Positions 18,088 through 27,407 of a stretch of DNA of 54,053 bases are shown piece after piece. The position numbers and the translations under genes are program-made. The notes beneath the pieces are model-generated. The model had not been told where the DNA came from. It worked only from the letters and a program-made list of their open reading frames with translations, and did not search any database. Location: positions 1-54,053 of the forward strand of contig NZ_QJTC01000026.1 of NCBI RefSeq assembly GCF_003217575.1, written 5' to 3'. Within the stretch, counting starts at the first letter, position 1. The number at the start of each line of letters is the position of its first letter. Source of the DNA: Xylophilus ampelinus (GTDB taxonomy: Bacteria; Pseudomonadota; Gammaproteobacteria; Burkholderiales; Burkholderiaceae_C).

Positions 18088-18417
18088 TCAGAAGTAGGCG
18101 CTGCGGTCGCGGATCCGGTGCATTTCCGCGATTTCGACCACCCAGACCAGTCCGTCGCCGATGTTGCCGGTGTGGCAGCTGTCGATGATCGCGGTGCGGA
18201 TCACCGGCACCATCTCGTCGTCGGCCAGCACGCTGACCATGATCTTGTCGGAGAAGTCGGCCAGCTGCTCCCGCACGGTACGCTTGTCCATCGAGGTCGG
18301 GGCGGTGAAGCCCTCGGCCTTGAACAGCGTCACGCCGGGAAAGTCGGGTATCGCACGCAGGGCCTGGCGCAGGCGCTCGACGCGGCTGGGACGCACGATG
18401 GCGCGTATTTCCTTCAT
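18088..18417 (-). CDS. PII-like signalling protein of a metal efflux operon
   Basis: A 109-residue GlnB-fold protein: MKEIRAIVRPSRVERLRQAL at the start, a T-loop region around GFTAPTSMDKRTVREQ, and the B-loop-like TGNIGDGLVWVVEI. The T-loop lacks the tyrosine that is uridylylated in GlnB/GlnK, so nitrogen control by GlnD is unlikely. It is the last gene of an RND metal-efflux operon, 25 bases past the pump gene. A distinct PII branch found next to heavy-metal RND pumps has been described, and this fits it. A role as a trimeric nucleotide or metal sensor acting on the pump is inference. Confidence 0.85.
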   Translation of the reverse strand: MKEIRAIVRPSRVERLRQALRAIPDFPGVTLFKAEGFTAPTSMDKRTVREQLADFSDKIMVSVLADDEMVPVIRTAIIDSCHTGNIGDGLVWVVEIAEMHRIRDRSAYF

Positions 18418-18442
18418 GGGAGGAATTCCTTTTGGCGGGCCG

Positions 18443-21400
18443 TCAGGCCTCGAGGGGTTTTTCGTCGAACCAGCGGTAGAGCACCGGCAGCACCACCAGG
18501 GTCAGCAATGTCGAGCTGAGCAGGCCGCCGATCACCACGATGGCGAGCGGCCGCTGCACCTCGGAGCCGGGGCCGGTGGCGAACAGGAAAGGCACCAGGC
18601 CCAGCAACGCCACCGTGGCGGTCATCATCACCGGGCGGAACCGGGCCACGCATCCTTCGCGCACCGCGGTCGCGACGTCCATGCCGTCCTCGCGCAGCTT
18701 GCGGATGTAGCTCACCAGCACCACGCCGTTGAGCACCGCGATACCCCACAGGGCGATGAAGCCCACCGACGCCGGCACGCTCACGTATTCGCCGGTGACG
18801 AACAGGCCGATCAGCCCGCCGATCGAGGCGAAGGGCAGCACCAGGATGATCAGCCCCGCCAGCTTCACCGAGTTGAACAGCATGAACAGCAGGAAGAAGA
18901 TCGCGGCGATGGTCAGCGGCACGATCACCGACAGGGTGGACATGGCGCGCTCCATGTTCTCGAACTGCCCGCCGTACTCGAAGTAGTAGCCGTCGGGCAG
19001 CTTCACCTCGCGGTCGATGCGCGCCTGCGCCTCGGCCACGAAGCTGGCAAGGTCGCGGCCTTCCACGTTGGCGCCCACCACCACCCGGCGCTTGCCGCTC
19101 TCGCGGCTGATCTGCGCCGGGCCGTCCATCAGTTGTATCTTGGCGACCGAATAGAGCGGCACCTGCGCGCCGTGCGGCGTCGGCAGCAGCATGTTGCCGA
19201 TCGCCTCGACCGAGTTGCGCACCTCCTCGGGGAAGCGCACCGCCACCGCGTAGCGGCGCTCGCCCTCGTAGAGCGTGGTGACCGCCTTGCCGCCGATGGC
19301 CGATTCGATCACGCCCTGCACGTCGGCCACGTTGAGACCCTGGCGTGCGATCGCGTTGCGGTCGATGTCGATCATCAGCGCCTGCTGGCCGGAGAGCCGC
19401 TCGATCCGGATGTCCCGGCTGCCCGGGATGTCCTTCAGGATGCGCGCCACCTGCTCGGAGATGCGCTTCAGATCGGCCAGCGTGTCGCCGAAGACCTTGA
19501 TCGCGACCTGCGAACGCACGCCGGTCACCATCTCGTCGACCCGCTCCGAGATAGGCTGCGACAGCACGATCTGCACGCCCGGAATCGACGACAGCTTCTG
19601 GCGGATTTCCTCGTCGATCTCGTCCTGGGTGCGCTTGGATTCCGGATCCAGGATCACGATCGGATCGGATTCGTTCGGACCGGCCGGGTCCGCCGGCGAC
19701 TCGCCGCGTCCCAGCTTGGACACCACCGATTTCACGCCGTCGATGCCCGAGATGAGCTTCATCGCATGCATCTCCATGCGGATCGACTCGTCGAGCGAGA
19801 TGCTCGGCACCCGGTTGATCTGCGGCGTGAGCGCGCCTTCCTTCATCGTCGGCATGAAGGACTTGCCGAGGAACGGGAACAGCGCCAGCGAGGCCAGCAG
19901 CAGCAGCACCGAGACCGCCAGCGTCAGCTTGTTGCGCGCGGTGGCGCCGTCGAGCAGCCGCAGGTAGTGCCGCTTCATGAAGGCGATGATGCGGGTGTCG
20001 TGGTCGCCCGCGCCCGCCTTGACCTTCAGGAAGTAGGAGCACAGCACCGGCGAGAGGAAGAGCGACACCAGGAGCGAGACGAACAGCGCGATCGCGATGG
20101 TCATGGCGAGCGGGCCGAACATCTTGCCCTCCTGGCCCTGCAGCGCCATCAGCGGCAGGAACACCAGGATGATGATCATGATGCCGAATATGGTGGGCAC
20201 CGCCACCTCGTTGGTCGCCTGCAGGATCGTCCGCACCCGGGATGCGCCGTCGTCCTTCATCTGGCCCAGGCGGTGGTAGACGTTCTCCACCACCACCACG
20301 GTCGCGTCCACCATCAGGCCGATCGCGATGGCCAGCCCCCCCAGCGACATCAGGTTGGCCGAGATGCCATAGCGGTTCATCATGATGAAGGTGGTGAGCG
20401 GCGTGATGATCAGCGTCGCCACCACGATCAGGCTGGAGCGCACGTCGCCCAGGAACACGAACAGCACCACCACCACCAGCGCGATACCTTCGAGCAGCAC
20501 CTTGGCCACCGTCCAGATGGCCGAATCGACCAGGTCGGTCCGGTCGTAGAACGGCTGGATCTGCAGGCCGCCGGGCAGCATGCCCTTGCTGTTGATCTCG
20601 TCCACCCGCGCCTTGACCCGGGTGACGACTTCCTTGGCATTGCCGCCCCGCATCATCAGCACGATGCCGGAGACGGCCTCGGTGTAGCCGCCCTTGACGA
20701 TCGTGCCCTGGCGTACCTCGTGGCCCAGCTTCACCTCGGCCAGGTCGCGCACGAACACCGGCACGCCCTTGTTTTCCTTCACGACGATGTTGCCGATGTC
20801 TTCGAGCGTGCGGATCAGGCCCACGCCCTGGATCAGGAACTGCTCGGTCGCCTGGGGCAGGATGCCGCCGCTGGCGTTGGAGTTGTTGGCGGCGATGGCA
20901 TCGACCACCTTCTGCACCGACAGGCCGTAGTGGCGCAGGCGCGCCGGATCGACCAGCGCCTGGTACTGCCGCACGTAGCCGCCCTGCGAGTTGATCTCGG
21001 CCACGCCTGGTATCGAGCGCAGCAGCGGCCGCACCACCCAGTCCTGGATCGTGCGGCGTTCGGTCAGCTCGGCGGGCGTCAGCGCCCGCTCGCCGTCGTC
21101 CGGATGGCTCAGGGTGTACTGGTACACCTCGCCCAGGCCGGTCGAGACCGGGCCGAGCACCGGCACGATGCCGGCCGGCATCCGCGGCGTGGCCTCGATC
21201 AGCCGCTCCATCACCAGCTGCCGTGCGAAGTACACGTCGGTCGCGTCGGTGAAGACGAGGGTGATGATCGACAGGCCGCTCTTGTTGAGCGAGCGCATCT
21301 CCTCGATGCCCGGCAGGCCGGTCACCGCGATCTCCAGCGGCACGGTGACGAAGCGCTCGATCTCCTCGGGCGACCGTCCGGGCGCCTCGGTCGCGATCTG

Positions 21401-21541
21401 CACCTGGACGTTGGTCACGTCGGGAAAAGCGTCCACCGAGAGGCGCGTGGCCTCCCGCAGACCGAAGGCGCACACCGCGAGGGCGAGCACCACCACCAGA
21501 AGCCGCTGACCCAGCGCGGCCCGTATTAGGGAAGCGATCAT
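18443..21541 (-). CDS. Heavy-metal efflux RND pump, inner-membrane subunit (CzcA/CusA type)
   Basis: A 1032-residue proton-driven antiporter of the HME-RND family. The N-terminal helix is MIASLIRAALGQRLLVVVLA, followed by the family motif DAFPDVTNVQVQI. TM4 contains AIGLMVDATVVVVENVYHRL, where HME pumps carry the proton-relay acidic residue. The start of the second half is KSFMPTMKEGALTPQINRVP. Twelve membrane helices and two large periplasmic loops are expected from length and pattern. Substrate metal is not certain: MEMHAM in the porter domain might suggest soft metals, but the cluster has no diagnostic partner. It is preceded by the adaptor gene (4-base gap). Confidence 0.95.
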   Translation of the reverse strand: MIASLIRAALGQRLLVVVLALAVCAFGLREATRLSVDAFPDVTNVQVQIATEAPGRSPEEIERFVTVPLEIAVTGLPGIEEMRSLNKSGLSIITLVFTDATDVYFARQLVMERLIEATPRMPAGIVPVLGPVSTGLGEVYQYTLSHPDDGERALTPAELTERRTIQDWVVRPLLRSIPGVAEINSQGGYVRQYQALVDPARLRHYGLSVQKVVDAIAANNSNASGGILPQATEQFLIQGVGLIRTLEDIGNIVVKENKGVPVFVRDLAEVKLGHEVRQGTIVKGGYTEAVSGIVLMMRGGNAKEVVTRVKARVDEINSKGMLPGGLQIQPFYDRTDLVDSAIWTVAKVLLEGIALVVVVLFVFLGDVRSSLIVVATLIITPLTTFIMMNRYGISANLMSLGGLAIAIGLMVDATVVVVENVYHRLGQMKDDGASRVRTILQATNEVAVPTIFGIMIIILVFLPLMALQGQEGKMFGPLAMTIAIALFVSLLVSLFLSPVLCSYFLKVKAGAGDHDTRIIAFMKRHYLRLLDGATARNKLTLAVSVLLLLASLALFPFLGKSFMPTMKEGALTPQINRVPSISLDESIRMEMHAMKLISGIDGVKSVVSKLGRGESPADPAGPNESDPIVILDPESKRTQDEIDEEIRQKLSSIPGVQIVLSQPISERVDEMVTGVRSQVAIKVFGDTLADLKRISEQVARILKDIPGSRDIRIERLSGQQALMIDIDRNAIARQGLNVADVQGVIESAIGGKAVTTLYEGERRYAVAVRFPEEVRNSVEAIGNMLLPTPHGAQVPLYSVAKIQLMDGPAQISRESGKRRVVVGANVEGRDLASFVAEAQARIDREVKLPDGYYFEYGGQFENMERAMSTLSVIVPLTIAAIFFLLFMLFNSVKLAGLIILVLPFASIGGLIGLFVTGEYVSVPASVGFIALWGIAVLNGVVLVSYIRKLREDGMDVATAVREGCVARFRPVMMTATVALLGLVPFLFATGPGSEVQRPLAIVVIGGLLSSTLLTLVVLPVLYRWFDEKPLEA

Positions 21542-21545
21542 CGGG

Positions 21546-22727
21546 TTACTCCAGTTCGGCGCGCTTGCGCTCGTTGTTCAGGTGGAAGGCGCCGTCGGTG
21601 ACGATCTGTTCGCCTTCCTTCGGGCCCTGCAGCAGCGGGCGCACGCCGTTGTTGCCGGCGCCGAGTTCGACCGGCGTCAGCCGGTACTGGTTGTCGCCGG
21701 TCTTCACGAAGACGTGGTCGCGGTCGTTTTCGCGCACGACGGCCGCCACCGGTAGCGCCAGCGCGGGCGTGGCCGCGCCGGAGATGCGCATCGTGGCCAG
21801 CATCTGCGGCTTGAGCGAGCGCTGGGCGTTGTCGACCTGGGTGCGGATCGCGACGGTACGGGTCTCGGGCTGCACGGTGGCACCGACGTAGACGATCTTG
21901 CCGGTGATCGGCACGCCGTTGAGCGCCGGCACGTCGATCTCGACCGACTGGCCGACCTCGACCGAACTGGCCGCCTGCTCGGGCAGTGCGCCGACCACCC
22001 AGACGTTGCTCAGGTCGGCCACGGTGAACATCGGGTCGCCCGGCTGGGCCACCTGGCCCTGGCTGACGGTGCGCTCGATCACCACGCCGGCGCGGGGGGC
22101 GCTGACGACGGTGGCCTCGGACAGGGTGCCCTGGCTGCGCAGCTGCGCGATCGCGTTGGGCGAGACACCCATCAGCCGCAATTGGTCGGTCGCTGCGCGC
22201 AACTCCGCGGTGGCGATCGCCAGCTCGGCTTCGCGGCGCTGGAGTTCGGCCGAGCCGATCACGTCGGCCTGGATCAGCTGGCGGGCGCGTTCGACGGCAC
22301 GGGCGGCCAGCGACTTGTTGGAGTTGGCGCGCAGCACGGCCAGCTGGGCCTGGGTCAGCTCGGGGCTGGCGACGCGGGCGAGCGCCTGGCCGGCGCGGAC
22401 GTTGTCGCCCGGCTCGACGAGCACGTCGGTCACCCGGCCGGTCACCGATGCGCCGATGCGCGACAGCAAGCGCTGGTTGGCCTCGATGCGGCCGGGGATT
22501 TCCTGGACGCTGGCGATGTCGGCCTTCTTCAGCGGCTCGACCTTGAAGTTGGACGCCATCTCGGGCTTGACCTTGACGACCATCGGGTCCTGGGGCGCGG
22601 CTTCGGCGGCGGGGGCGGCAGGCGCTTCGTTGGACTTGCCGCAGCCCTGCAGGGCCAGCAGGGTGCACAGCGCGAGCGCGGCGGCCATGCCGGGGCGGCG
22701 GGGGAAGGAAGAAGAAAAAGTCTGCAT
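21546..22727 (-). CDS. RND efflux periplasmic adaptor (CzcB type, lipoprotein)
   Basis: A 393-residue membrane fusion protein linking pump and outer-membrane channel. The signal peptide ends in LALQGC, a plausible lipobox, so it should be lipid-anchored. Barrel-sandwich halves (ASVTGRVTDVLVEPGDNVRAG and APRAGVVIERTVSQGQVAQPG in outline) bracket a coiled-coil hairpin of about residues 100-180 rich in Ala, Arg and Gln. ATG 22727 gives the natural signal peptide. It overlaps neither neighbour but is only 4 bases from the pump gene and 32 bases from the channel gene. Confidence 0.93.
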   Translation of the reverse strand: MQTFSSSFPRRPGMAAALALCTLLALQGCGKSNEAPAAPAAEAAPQDPMVVKVKPEMASNFKVEPLKKADIASVQEIPGRIEANQRLLSRIGASVTGRVTDVLVEPGDNVRAGQALARVASPELTQAQLAVLRANSNKSLAARAVERARQLIQADVIGSAELQRREAELAIATAELRAATDQLRLMGVSPNAIAQLRSQGTLSEATVVSAPRAGVVIERTVSQGQVAQPGDPMFTVADLSNVWVVGALPEQAASSVEVGQSVEIDVPALNGVPITGKIVYVGATVQPETRTVAIRTQVDNAQRSLKPQMLATMRISGAATPALALPVAAVVRENDRDHVFVKTGDNQYRLTPVELGAGNNGVRPLLQGPKEGEQIVTDGAFHLNNERKRAELE

Positions 22728-22759
22728 GGTGGGTCTCGACTGGAGCAAAGGAGGGGCGC

Positions 22760-24163
22760 TCAGCGCGCCAGGGCGCCGGGGGTGGCGAAGCGGCCGGAGA
22801 GCAGATCGAGCTCGGTGCGGGCGGCCTGCACCTGGTAGCGGGCGGTGATCAGGTCGGCGCGTACGCCGCGCAGCACCCGCTGGGCATCGAGCACGTCCAG
22901 GATGCCGCGCTCGCCGAAGCGGTAGGCGGCGTCGGCCACACGCAGGGCGGCCTCGGCATCGCGCACCGCGCCTTCGCTCAATGCCTGCACCCGCAGACCC
23001 GCCATCTCGAGTGCCTTGGAGGCGTACTGCAGCTGCTGTTCCAGCTCGGCGCGGCGGCCTTCGAGGCGTACACCCGTGCGCGCCACTTCGGCATCGGCCT
23101 CTGCGATCGGGCCGGCGCGCTGGTCGAGCAAGGGAATCTGCAGGCTCACGCCCAGGATGTTCTGCTTGACCTCGGGCTCGCGGCTCTGGGTGTAGTTGAG
23201 CGTCACGCCCGGCCAGCGGCCGGCACGCGCGCCGCCCAGATGGGCCCGCGCCCGGTCGTTCTCGGCCTGCAGTACCCGCAGTTCGGGGTTCTGCGACAGC
23301 GCTTCTGCGCGCAAGGTCTCGAGCGGCGGAACGTTGACCGAGTCGGTCAGCGAGGCGTCCAACTGCCAGCGAGCGGGCAGGGCGCCTGCCGCCAGGCGGT
23401 TCAGGAAGATGGCGGCCTGCTCGGCCTGCAGCAACGCCGACTGCTGCAGCGAGCGGGCGTTGACGATCTCGGCCTCGGCCTTGATCAGTTCGTAGCGGGG
23501 CGCCTCGCCGCTGTCGACCCGGGCGCGGACCCGCGCATTGACCTGTTCCAGCAGCGACAGCGCCTCGCCGGCCGCGACCGCTTCCGACTGGCGCAGCAGG
23601 TACTCGTAGGCGCGCAGCCGGATCTGGGCGACCAGCTCATTGCGGGTCACCGCCACCTGCTGCGCGCTGCCGCGCTCCCCCGCGGTGGCGGCCTCCACCC
23701 GAGCCCGCCGCACCAGCGGGTTCTCGATCAGCTGCGACACGCCGACCGTCTGCAGCCGGCCCGACAGGCTGCTGGCGCCCGCGCGGGGCGTCTGGTCGCC
23801 CCGGGTGTAGTCGAGCGTCGGGTTGGGCAGTGCGCCGGCCGAGGTGATCGCGGCCTGCGCGCCCTGGCGCGCCCGCTCGGCGGCCAGCAGGCCGGGGTTG
23901 TACTGCAGCACCGTGTCGGTCAGCTGCTGCAGGCTGATCCGGGGGGCATCGGCCATCGGAGCGAGTGCCGCGGCCCCGGCCGCCGTGGCGGCCGGCAGGC
24001 TGAGGGCGGGTGCGCCGCCCGCAGGCACGGGCGGGGCCGACCGGGGCGCCTCGGTGTCGGGCGGCATGGACTGCGGGGTCTGGGCCAGGGCGATTCCGGA
24101 ATGCAGCAGCGCGAACGCCACCGCTGCCAGCGCAGGATGAATTGTCTTCACTCGATGTGACAT
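22760..24163 (-). CDS. Outer-membrane efflux channel (CzcC type, TolC family)
   Basis: A 467-residue TolC-family protein with a signal peptide (cleavage near ALAQ), a Pro/Ala-rich segment to about residue 85, then two repeated helical halves. Landmarks are ISLQQLTDTVLQYNPGLLAAE and the C-terminal AYRFGERGILDVLDAQRVL, the usual YxxGxxxxLDVLxAQ motif. It is first in the czcC-czcB-czcA-PII order on the minus strand and would form the trimeric outer-membrane duct. ATG 24163 is preceded by AAGG. Confidence 0.93.
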   Translation of the reverse strand: MSHRVKTIHPALAAVAFALLHSGIALAQTPQSMPPDTEAPRSAPPVPAGGAPALSLPAATAAGAAALAPMADAPRISLQQLTDTVLQYNPGLLAAERARQGAQAAITSAGALPNPTLDYTRGDQTPRAGASSLSGRLQTVGVSQLIENPLVRRARVEAATAGERGSAQQVAVTRNELVAQIRLRAYEYLLRQSEAVAAGEALSLLEQVNARVRARVDSGEAPRYELIKAEAEIVNARSLQQSALLQAEQAAIFLNRLAAGALPARWQLDASLTDSVNVPPLETLRAEALSQNPELRVLQAENDRARAHLGGARAGRWPGVTLNYTQSREPEVKQNILGVSLQIPLLDQRAGPIAEADAEVARTGVRLEGRRAELEQQLQYASKALEMAGLRVQALSEGAVRDAEAALRVADAAYRFGERGILDVLDAQRVLRGVRADLITARYQVQAARTELDLLSGRFATPGALAR

Positions 24164-24270
24164 GGATTGCGGCCTTGCGAAAAGGCGGAACAAGACGAAA
24201 CGGCATGCCATCCGGCGGTGCCGGAGATACGGATGCGGAAACGGAACGGCGCCCGCACCCGGGCGCCCGA

Positions 24271-24675
24271 TCAGGCGCGAAGCGTGCGGGGCGGGCGCAG
24301 GAGGTCGCGCACCCATGGAGTGAGCGCAGCGATGCGTTCGAGCGGCACGATCGTGTGCGCCGCCTGCGTGCAGATCTGCGACAACGGCTGCCAGGCCATC
24401 ATCTCGGTACGGTCGTCGTTCGTGGCTTGGACGTCAGACACCACCTGAGCGGCCGCTGCGCTGAGGCCGCTTCTGTCGGACTCCGGATAGCAGAAGACGA
24501 AAAGCGTCTCTGTCACCGCGACTGCCGCATCTGCTGGAATGACGCTGCCCGGAACCGGTGCAAGCGTGATCTCGGCCGCCTGCCGACGGCAGCCGTTGCC
24601 CGCCAGCGCCGCCAGCGCGAGCAGAAGCAACAGGGCGGTGACGGCGATGGTGCGAAAAGTCGGAGCCGGGGACAT
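24271..24675 (-). CDS. Hypothetical secreted protein upstream of the metal efflux operon
   Basis: A 134-residue protein of unknown family. A strong N-terminal hydrophobic segment (VTALLLLLALAALAG) ends near NGCRR, so it is exported or anchored; the lipobox is imperfect. The mature part has three further cysteines (FCYPE, QICTQ among them) and no domain I recognise. It lies 107 bases upstream of the channel gene on the same strand, the place where small periplasmic metal-response proteins (CzcI-like) are often found, but sequence similarity to them is not evident. ATG 24675 was chosen; a TTG at 24708 is also in frame. Confidence 0.6.
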   Translation of the reverse strand: MSPAPTFRTIAVTALLLLLALAALAGNGCRRQAAEITLAPVPGSVIPADAAVAVTETLFVFCYPESDRSGLSAAAAQVVSDVQATNDDRTEMMAWQPLSQICTQAAHTIVPLERIAALTPWVRDLLRPPRTLRA

Positions 24676-24849
24676 GCTTACGGATAAATCGATGCTGCAA
24701 AGCAACAATGGAAAAGCCTATTCTGCACGATTCGCATTAACTTGACGAAACGCTAATAGTGAATGCTCGATGAACAGATTTCGGTCGGCTGTTTCTGGTT
24801 AGTAATCCGTAAATTCTGCCGTGTTGTGCGGCGCGGAGCCTGCGAAACC

Positions 24850-26199
24850 TCAGCGTTTCGCCAGCAGTGCGTCGATCATGTGGATGTCCTGCGCCGTCAG
24901 CGTGCCGGCCGCCTGACGCAGCCGTATCTGCCCCAGCAGCAGGTTGTAGCGGGCCTGTGCCAGATCGCGCTTGGTCTGGTAGAGCTGGCTTTGGGCGTTC
25001 AGCACGTCGATGTTGATGCGCACACCCACCTGGTAGCCGAGCCGGTTGGCCTCCAGCGCGCTTTGGCTCGACATCTCGGCCGCTTCCAGCGCCTGCACCT
25101 GGCCCGCGGCCGACAGGGTGCCGAAGAACAGGGAGCGGGTGGCCTGCGCCACGTTGCGCCGGGTGGCGTCGAGATCGGACATAGCCTTCTCCTCGAGCGA
25201 CAGCGTTTCGCGCACGCGGTTCTGGATGGAGAAGCCGGCGAAGAGCGGCATGTTGAGCTGAACACCGACCGAAGCCTGTCGGGCCCTGTACGACACCGAC
25301 GGAATCACGGTCGTTCCGCTCGGATATCGGGCCAGGTTGTAGCCGGCTGTGAGGTCTATCGTGGGGAGATTGCCCGCCTCGGCTTTCCGAATCTCCAGGC
25401 GGGCCACGTCGAGGGCGATCTGCGCCTGGCGAATCGTCGGCTGGTAGGCCTGCGCCTCGTCGACCCACTGATCGGGCGTGTCGGGAACCAGCCGCGGCAG
25501 GTGCGCATTCGGGTCGAGCGGATGGGGCACGGTGCCGTAGCGGCCGACCAGCTGGTCGAGCGCTGCACGTTTGGTACGCAGATCGTTGTCGGCCCCTATT
25601 TCCTGTGCCACCACCAGGTCATAGCGTGCCTGCGCTTCGCGCGAGTCGGTGATGGTCGCATTGCCCAGTTCGAAATTACGCTGTGCCGACGCGCGCTGCT
25701 CCGACACTGCCTGCTTCTGCGCCCGCACGACACTCAGCGTGTCCTGCGCGGCCAGCACGTCGAAGTAGGCCACACTGGTCCGCACGATCAGATCTTGCGC
25801 GGCCGTGTCGAGTGCCGCCCGTGCGATCTCGGTCTGCCGCTGGCCCTGTGCGAAAGTCAGGACATTGACGGGGCGGTACAAGGGCTGTGACGCATTGACG
25901 CCCACCTGCTGGGTCGTCACGCCACTGTCGGCCCGGGGCAGGCTCAGGTCGTTGTAGCCCCGGGAGATGCCGGCTGACAATCCGGCCGACGGCAGAAGCC
26001 CGGCGCGCGCCTGTTCGCCGCGGCTGACTGCGGCGTCGTAGTTTGCCTGGGCCGATTGAAATGCGGCGTCATGACCACGCGCTGCATCGTACAGCTCCAC
26101 CAGACTCTGCGCCGGCAACTGGCCCGCAGCGAGCAATGCCGATGCCGCCAGCGAAATGGGGCGAAGGGGCCGCAAAGACTCGATCCGAGGAGTGCGCAT
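24850..26199 (-). CDS. tolC: TolC family outer-membrane protein
   Basis: A 449-residue type I secretion/efflux channel protein. A signal peptide ends near QLPAQS; then SLVELYDAARGHDAAFQSAQ opens the first helical half. PLYRPVNVL and MPLFAGFSIQNRV are the two beta-strand segments and YQVGVRINIDVLNAQSQLYQ the conserved late motif. It closes the pcm-rhodanese-tolC operon, 104 bases after the rhodanese gene. It is distinct from the CzcC-type channel just downstream and is likely the housekeeping TolC. Confidence 0.93.
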   Translation of the reverse strand: MRTPRIESLRPLRPISLAASALLAAGQLPAQSLVELYDAARGHDAAFQSAQANYDAAVSRGEQARAGLLPSAGLSAGISRGYNDLSLPRADSGVTTQQVGVNASQPLYRPVNVLTFAQGQRQTEIARAALDTAAQDLIVRTSVAYFDVLAAQDTLSVVRAQKQAVSEQRASAQRNFELGNATITDSREAQARYDLVVAQEIGADNDLRTKRAALDQLVGRYGTVPHPLDPNAHLPRLVPDTPDQWVDEAQAYQPTIRQAQIALDVARLEIRKAEAGNLPTIDLTAGYNLARYPSGTTVIPSVSYRARQASVGVQLNMPLFAGFSIQNRVRETLSLEEKAMSDLDATRRNVAQATRSLFFGTLSAAGQVQALEAAEMSSQSALEANRLGYQVGVRINIDVLNAQSQLYQTKRDLAQARYNLLLGQIRLRQAAGTLTAQDIHMIDALLAKR

Positions 26200-26303
26200 G
26201 ATGGGTAGCGAGAATTGAGAACCGACAGGCGTGGCTCGGCTTGCGCCTCTTCCAGATCCGAATCGGTCGGAAATCCAGTGAGAAGTAAAAAGCCGATAGC
26301 CTG

Positions 26304-26654
26304 TCAGTAGCGCGGAACCGAGGCGTCCTGCTCGATGGCCCAGGCATCGATGCCGCCGGCGATGTTCACCACCTTCACGAATCCGTTCTGCGCCAGGAAC
26401 GCAGCTACTCGCTGGCTGCGGGCACCGTGGTGGCAGAGGCAGGCGATGGGCGTATCGGCGTCGAGTTCGGACAAACGCGCCGGAATCTCGTTCATCGGAA
26501 TCGCGACGAGGGTAAAGCCCAGCGGCCGGACGGCGGCTGTCTGGGTCTCCCAGGCCTCGCGCACGTCGAGCACGACCGGCTGGGCCGTAGCGCTGCCGGC
26601 GCGCCAGGCGTCAAATTCGGCGGGGCGTACCTGGGCGACGGGGGAAGGCTGCAT
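26304..26654 (-). CDS. Single-domain rhodanese-like protein
   Basis: A 116-residue sulfurtransferase-type domain: PVVLDVREAWE is the entry motif and CLCHHGARSQRVA holds the active-site loop with a catalytic cysteine. GFVKVVNIAGGIDAW closes the fold. ATG 26654 is preferred; a TTG at 26678 is in frame. The gene lies between a PCMT-like methyltransferase and tolC on the same strand, a conserved trio in related genomes as far as I recall. Precise sulfur acceptor unknown. Confidence 0.9.
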   Translation of the reverse strand: MQPSPVAQVRPAEFDAWRAGSATAQPVVLDVREAWETQTAAVRPLGFTLVAIPMNEIPARLSELDADTPIACLCHHGARSQRVAAFLAQNGFVKVVNIAGGIDAWAIEQDASVPRY

Positions 26655-26679
26655 GGACAGATCCGGACGGAGGGACAAA

Positions 26680-27369
26680 TCAGAACTGGAAGCGGGACGG
26701 CTCGGGGAAGTGCTGCAGACGCTGGGCCACGGTGTCCCAGGGCTGGCGCGTCTCGTAGCTGGTCTCGCCGGTGCGGGTGACGTAGGTCATCCGCATCATC
26801 GGCTCCTCGCCCACGATGGCCGACAGCCGGCCGCCGACCTTGAGCTGCGAGAGAAGCGCCTGCGGCACCTGCGCGACCGAACCGCTGAGCACGATCACGT
26901 CGAACGGACCGCCGAGAGACACGCCGATCGCGCCATCGGCATTGCGCACCTCGGCGTTGGCGATGCCGGCGCGCTCCAGGTTTCGGCGGGCCATCTCGGC
27001 CAGCGCGGGGTCGATCTCCAGCGTCAGCACGCGGGAGGCGCGACGTGCGAGCAGCGCGGCCATGTAGCCTGAACCGGTGCCGATCTCGAGTACCGTCTCG
27101 TGCGGCTTCACGCCCAGTTCCTCCAGCGTGCGGGCTTCCACCTTGGGGGCCAGCATGCATTGCCCCCCCGGAAGCGGCACTTCCAGGTCCATGAAGGCCA
27201 GGCTCTGCGTCGCAGGCGGCACGAAATCCTCGCGCCGCATCGTGGCCAGCAGATCGAGCACATCGTTGTCGTGCACGTCCCACGGGCGGATCTGCTGCTC
27301 GACCATGTTGAAGCGGGCCTGGTCGGTGGTCGTGGCGTTGGGGAAGGGCGTGTTGAGGGGCATGTTCAT
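26680..27369 (-). CDS. pcm: Protein-L-isoaspartate O-methyltransferase family protein
   Basis: A 229-residue SAM-dependent methyltransferase of the PCMT family that repairs isoaspartyl residues. FNMVEQQIRPWDV and REDFVPP are family N-terminal motifs; VLEIGTGSGYMAALLA is the SAM-binding loop and LTLEIDPALAEMARRNL the second motif. The start ATG 27369 follows GAAAGAAT. It leads the pcm-rhodanese-tolC set. Genes of this subtype are sometimes annotated only as PCMT-like. Confidence 0.9.
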   Translation of the reverse strand: MNMPLNTPFPNATTTDQARFNMVEQQIRPWDVHDNDVLDLLATMRREDFVPPATQSLAFMDLEVPLPGGQCMLAPKVEARTLEELGVKPHETVLEIGTGSGYMAALLARRASRVLTLEIDPALAEMARRNLERAGIANAEVRNADGAIGVSLGGPFDVIVLSGSVAQVPQALLSQLKVGGRLSAIVGEEPMMRMTYVTRTGETSYETRQPWDTVAQRLQHFPEPSRFQF

Positions 27370-27407
27370 CGGATTCTTTCGAGAGCGTCGAGGCAAACCT
27401 GCCGATT

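Noticed and set aside
18161-21529. A very long open frame (over 1100 codons) on the plus strand opposite the RND pump gene
   Set aside because: It is antisense to a well-supported pump, is rich in His/Arg/Gln with no family motifs, and is the usual codon-bias shadow in GC-rich DNA.
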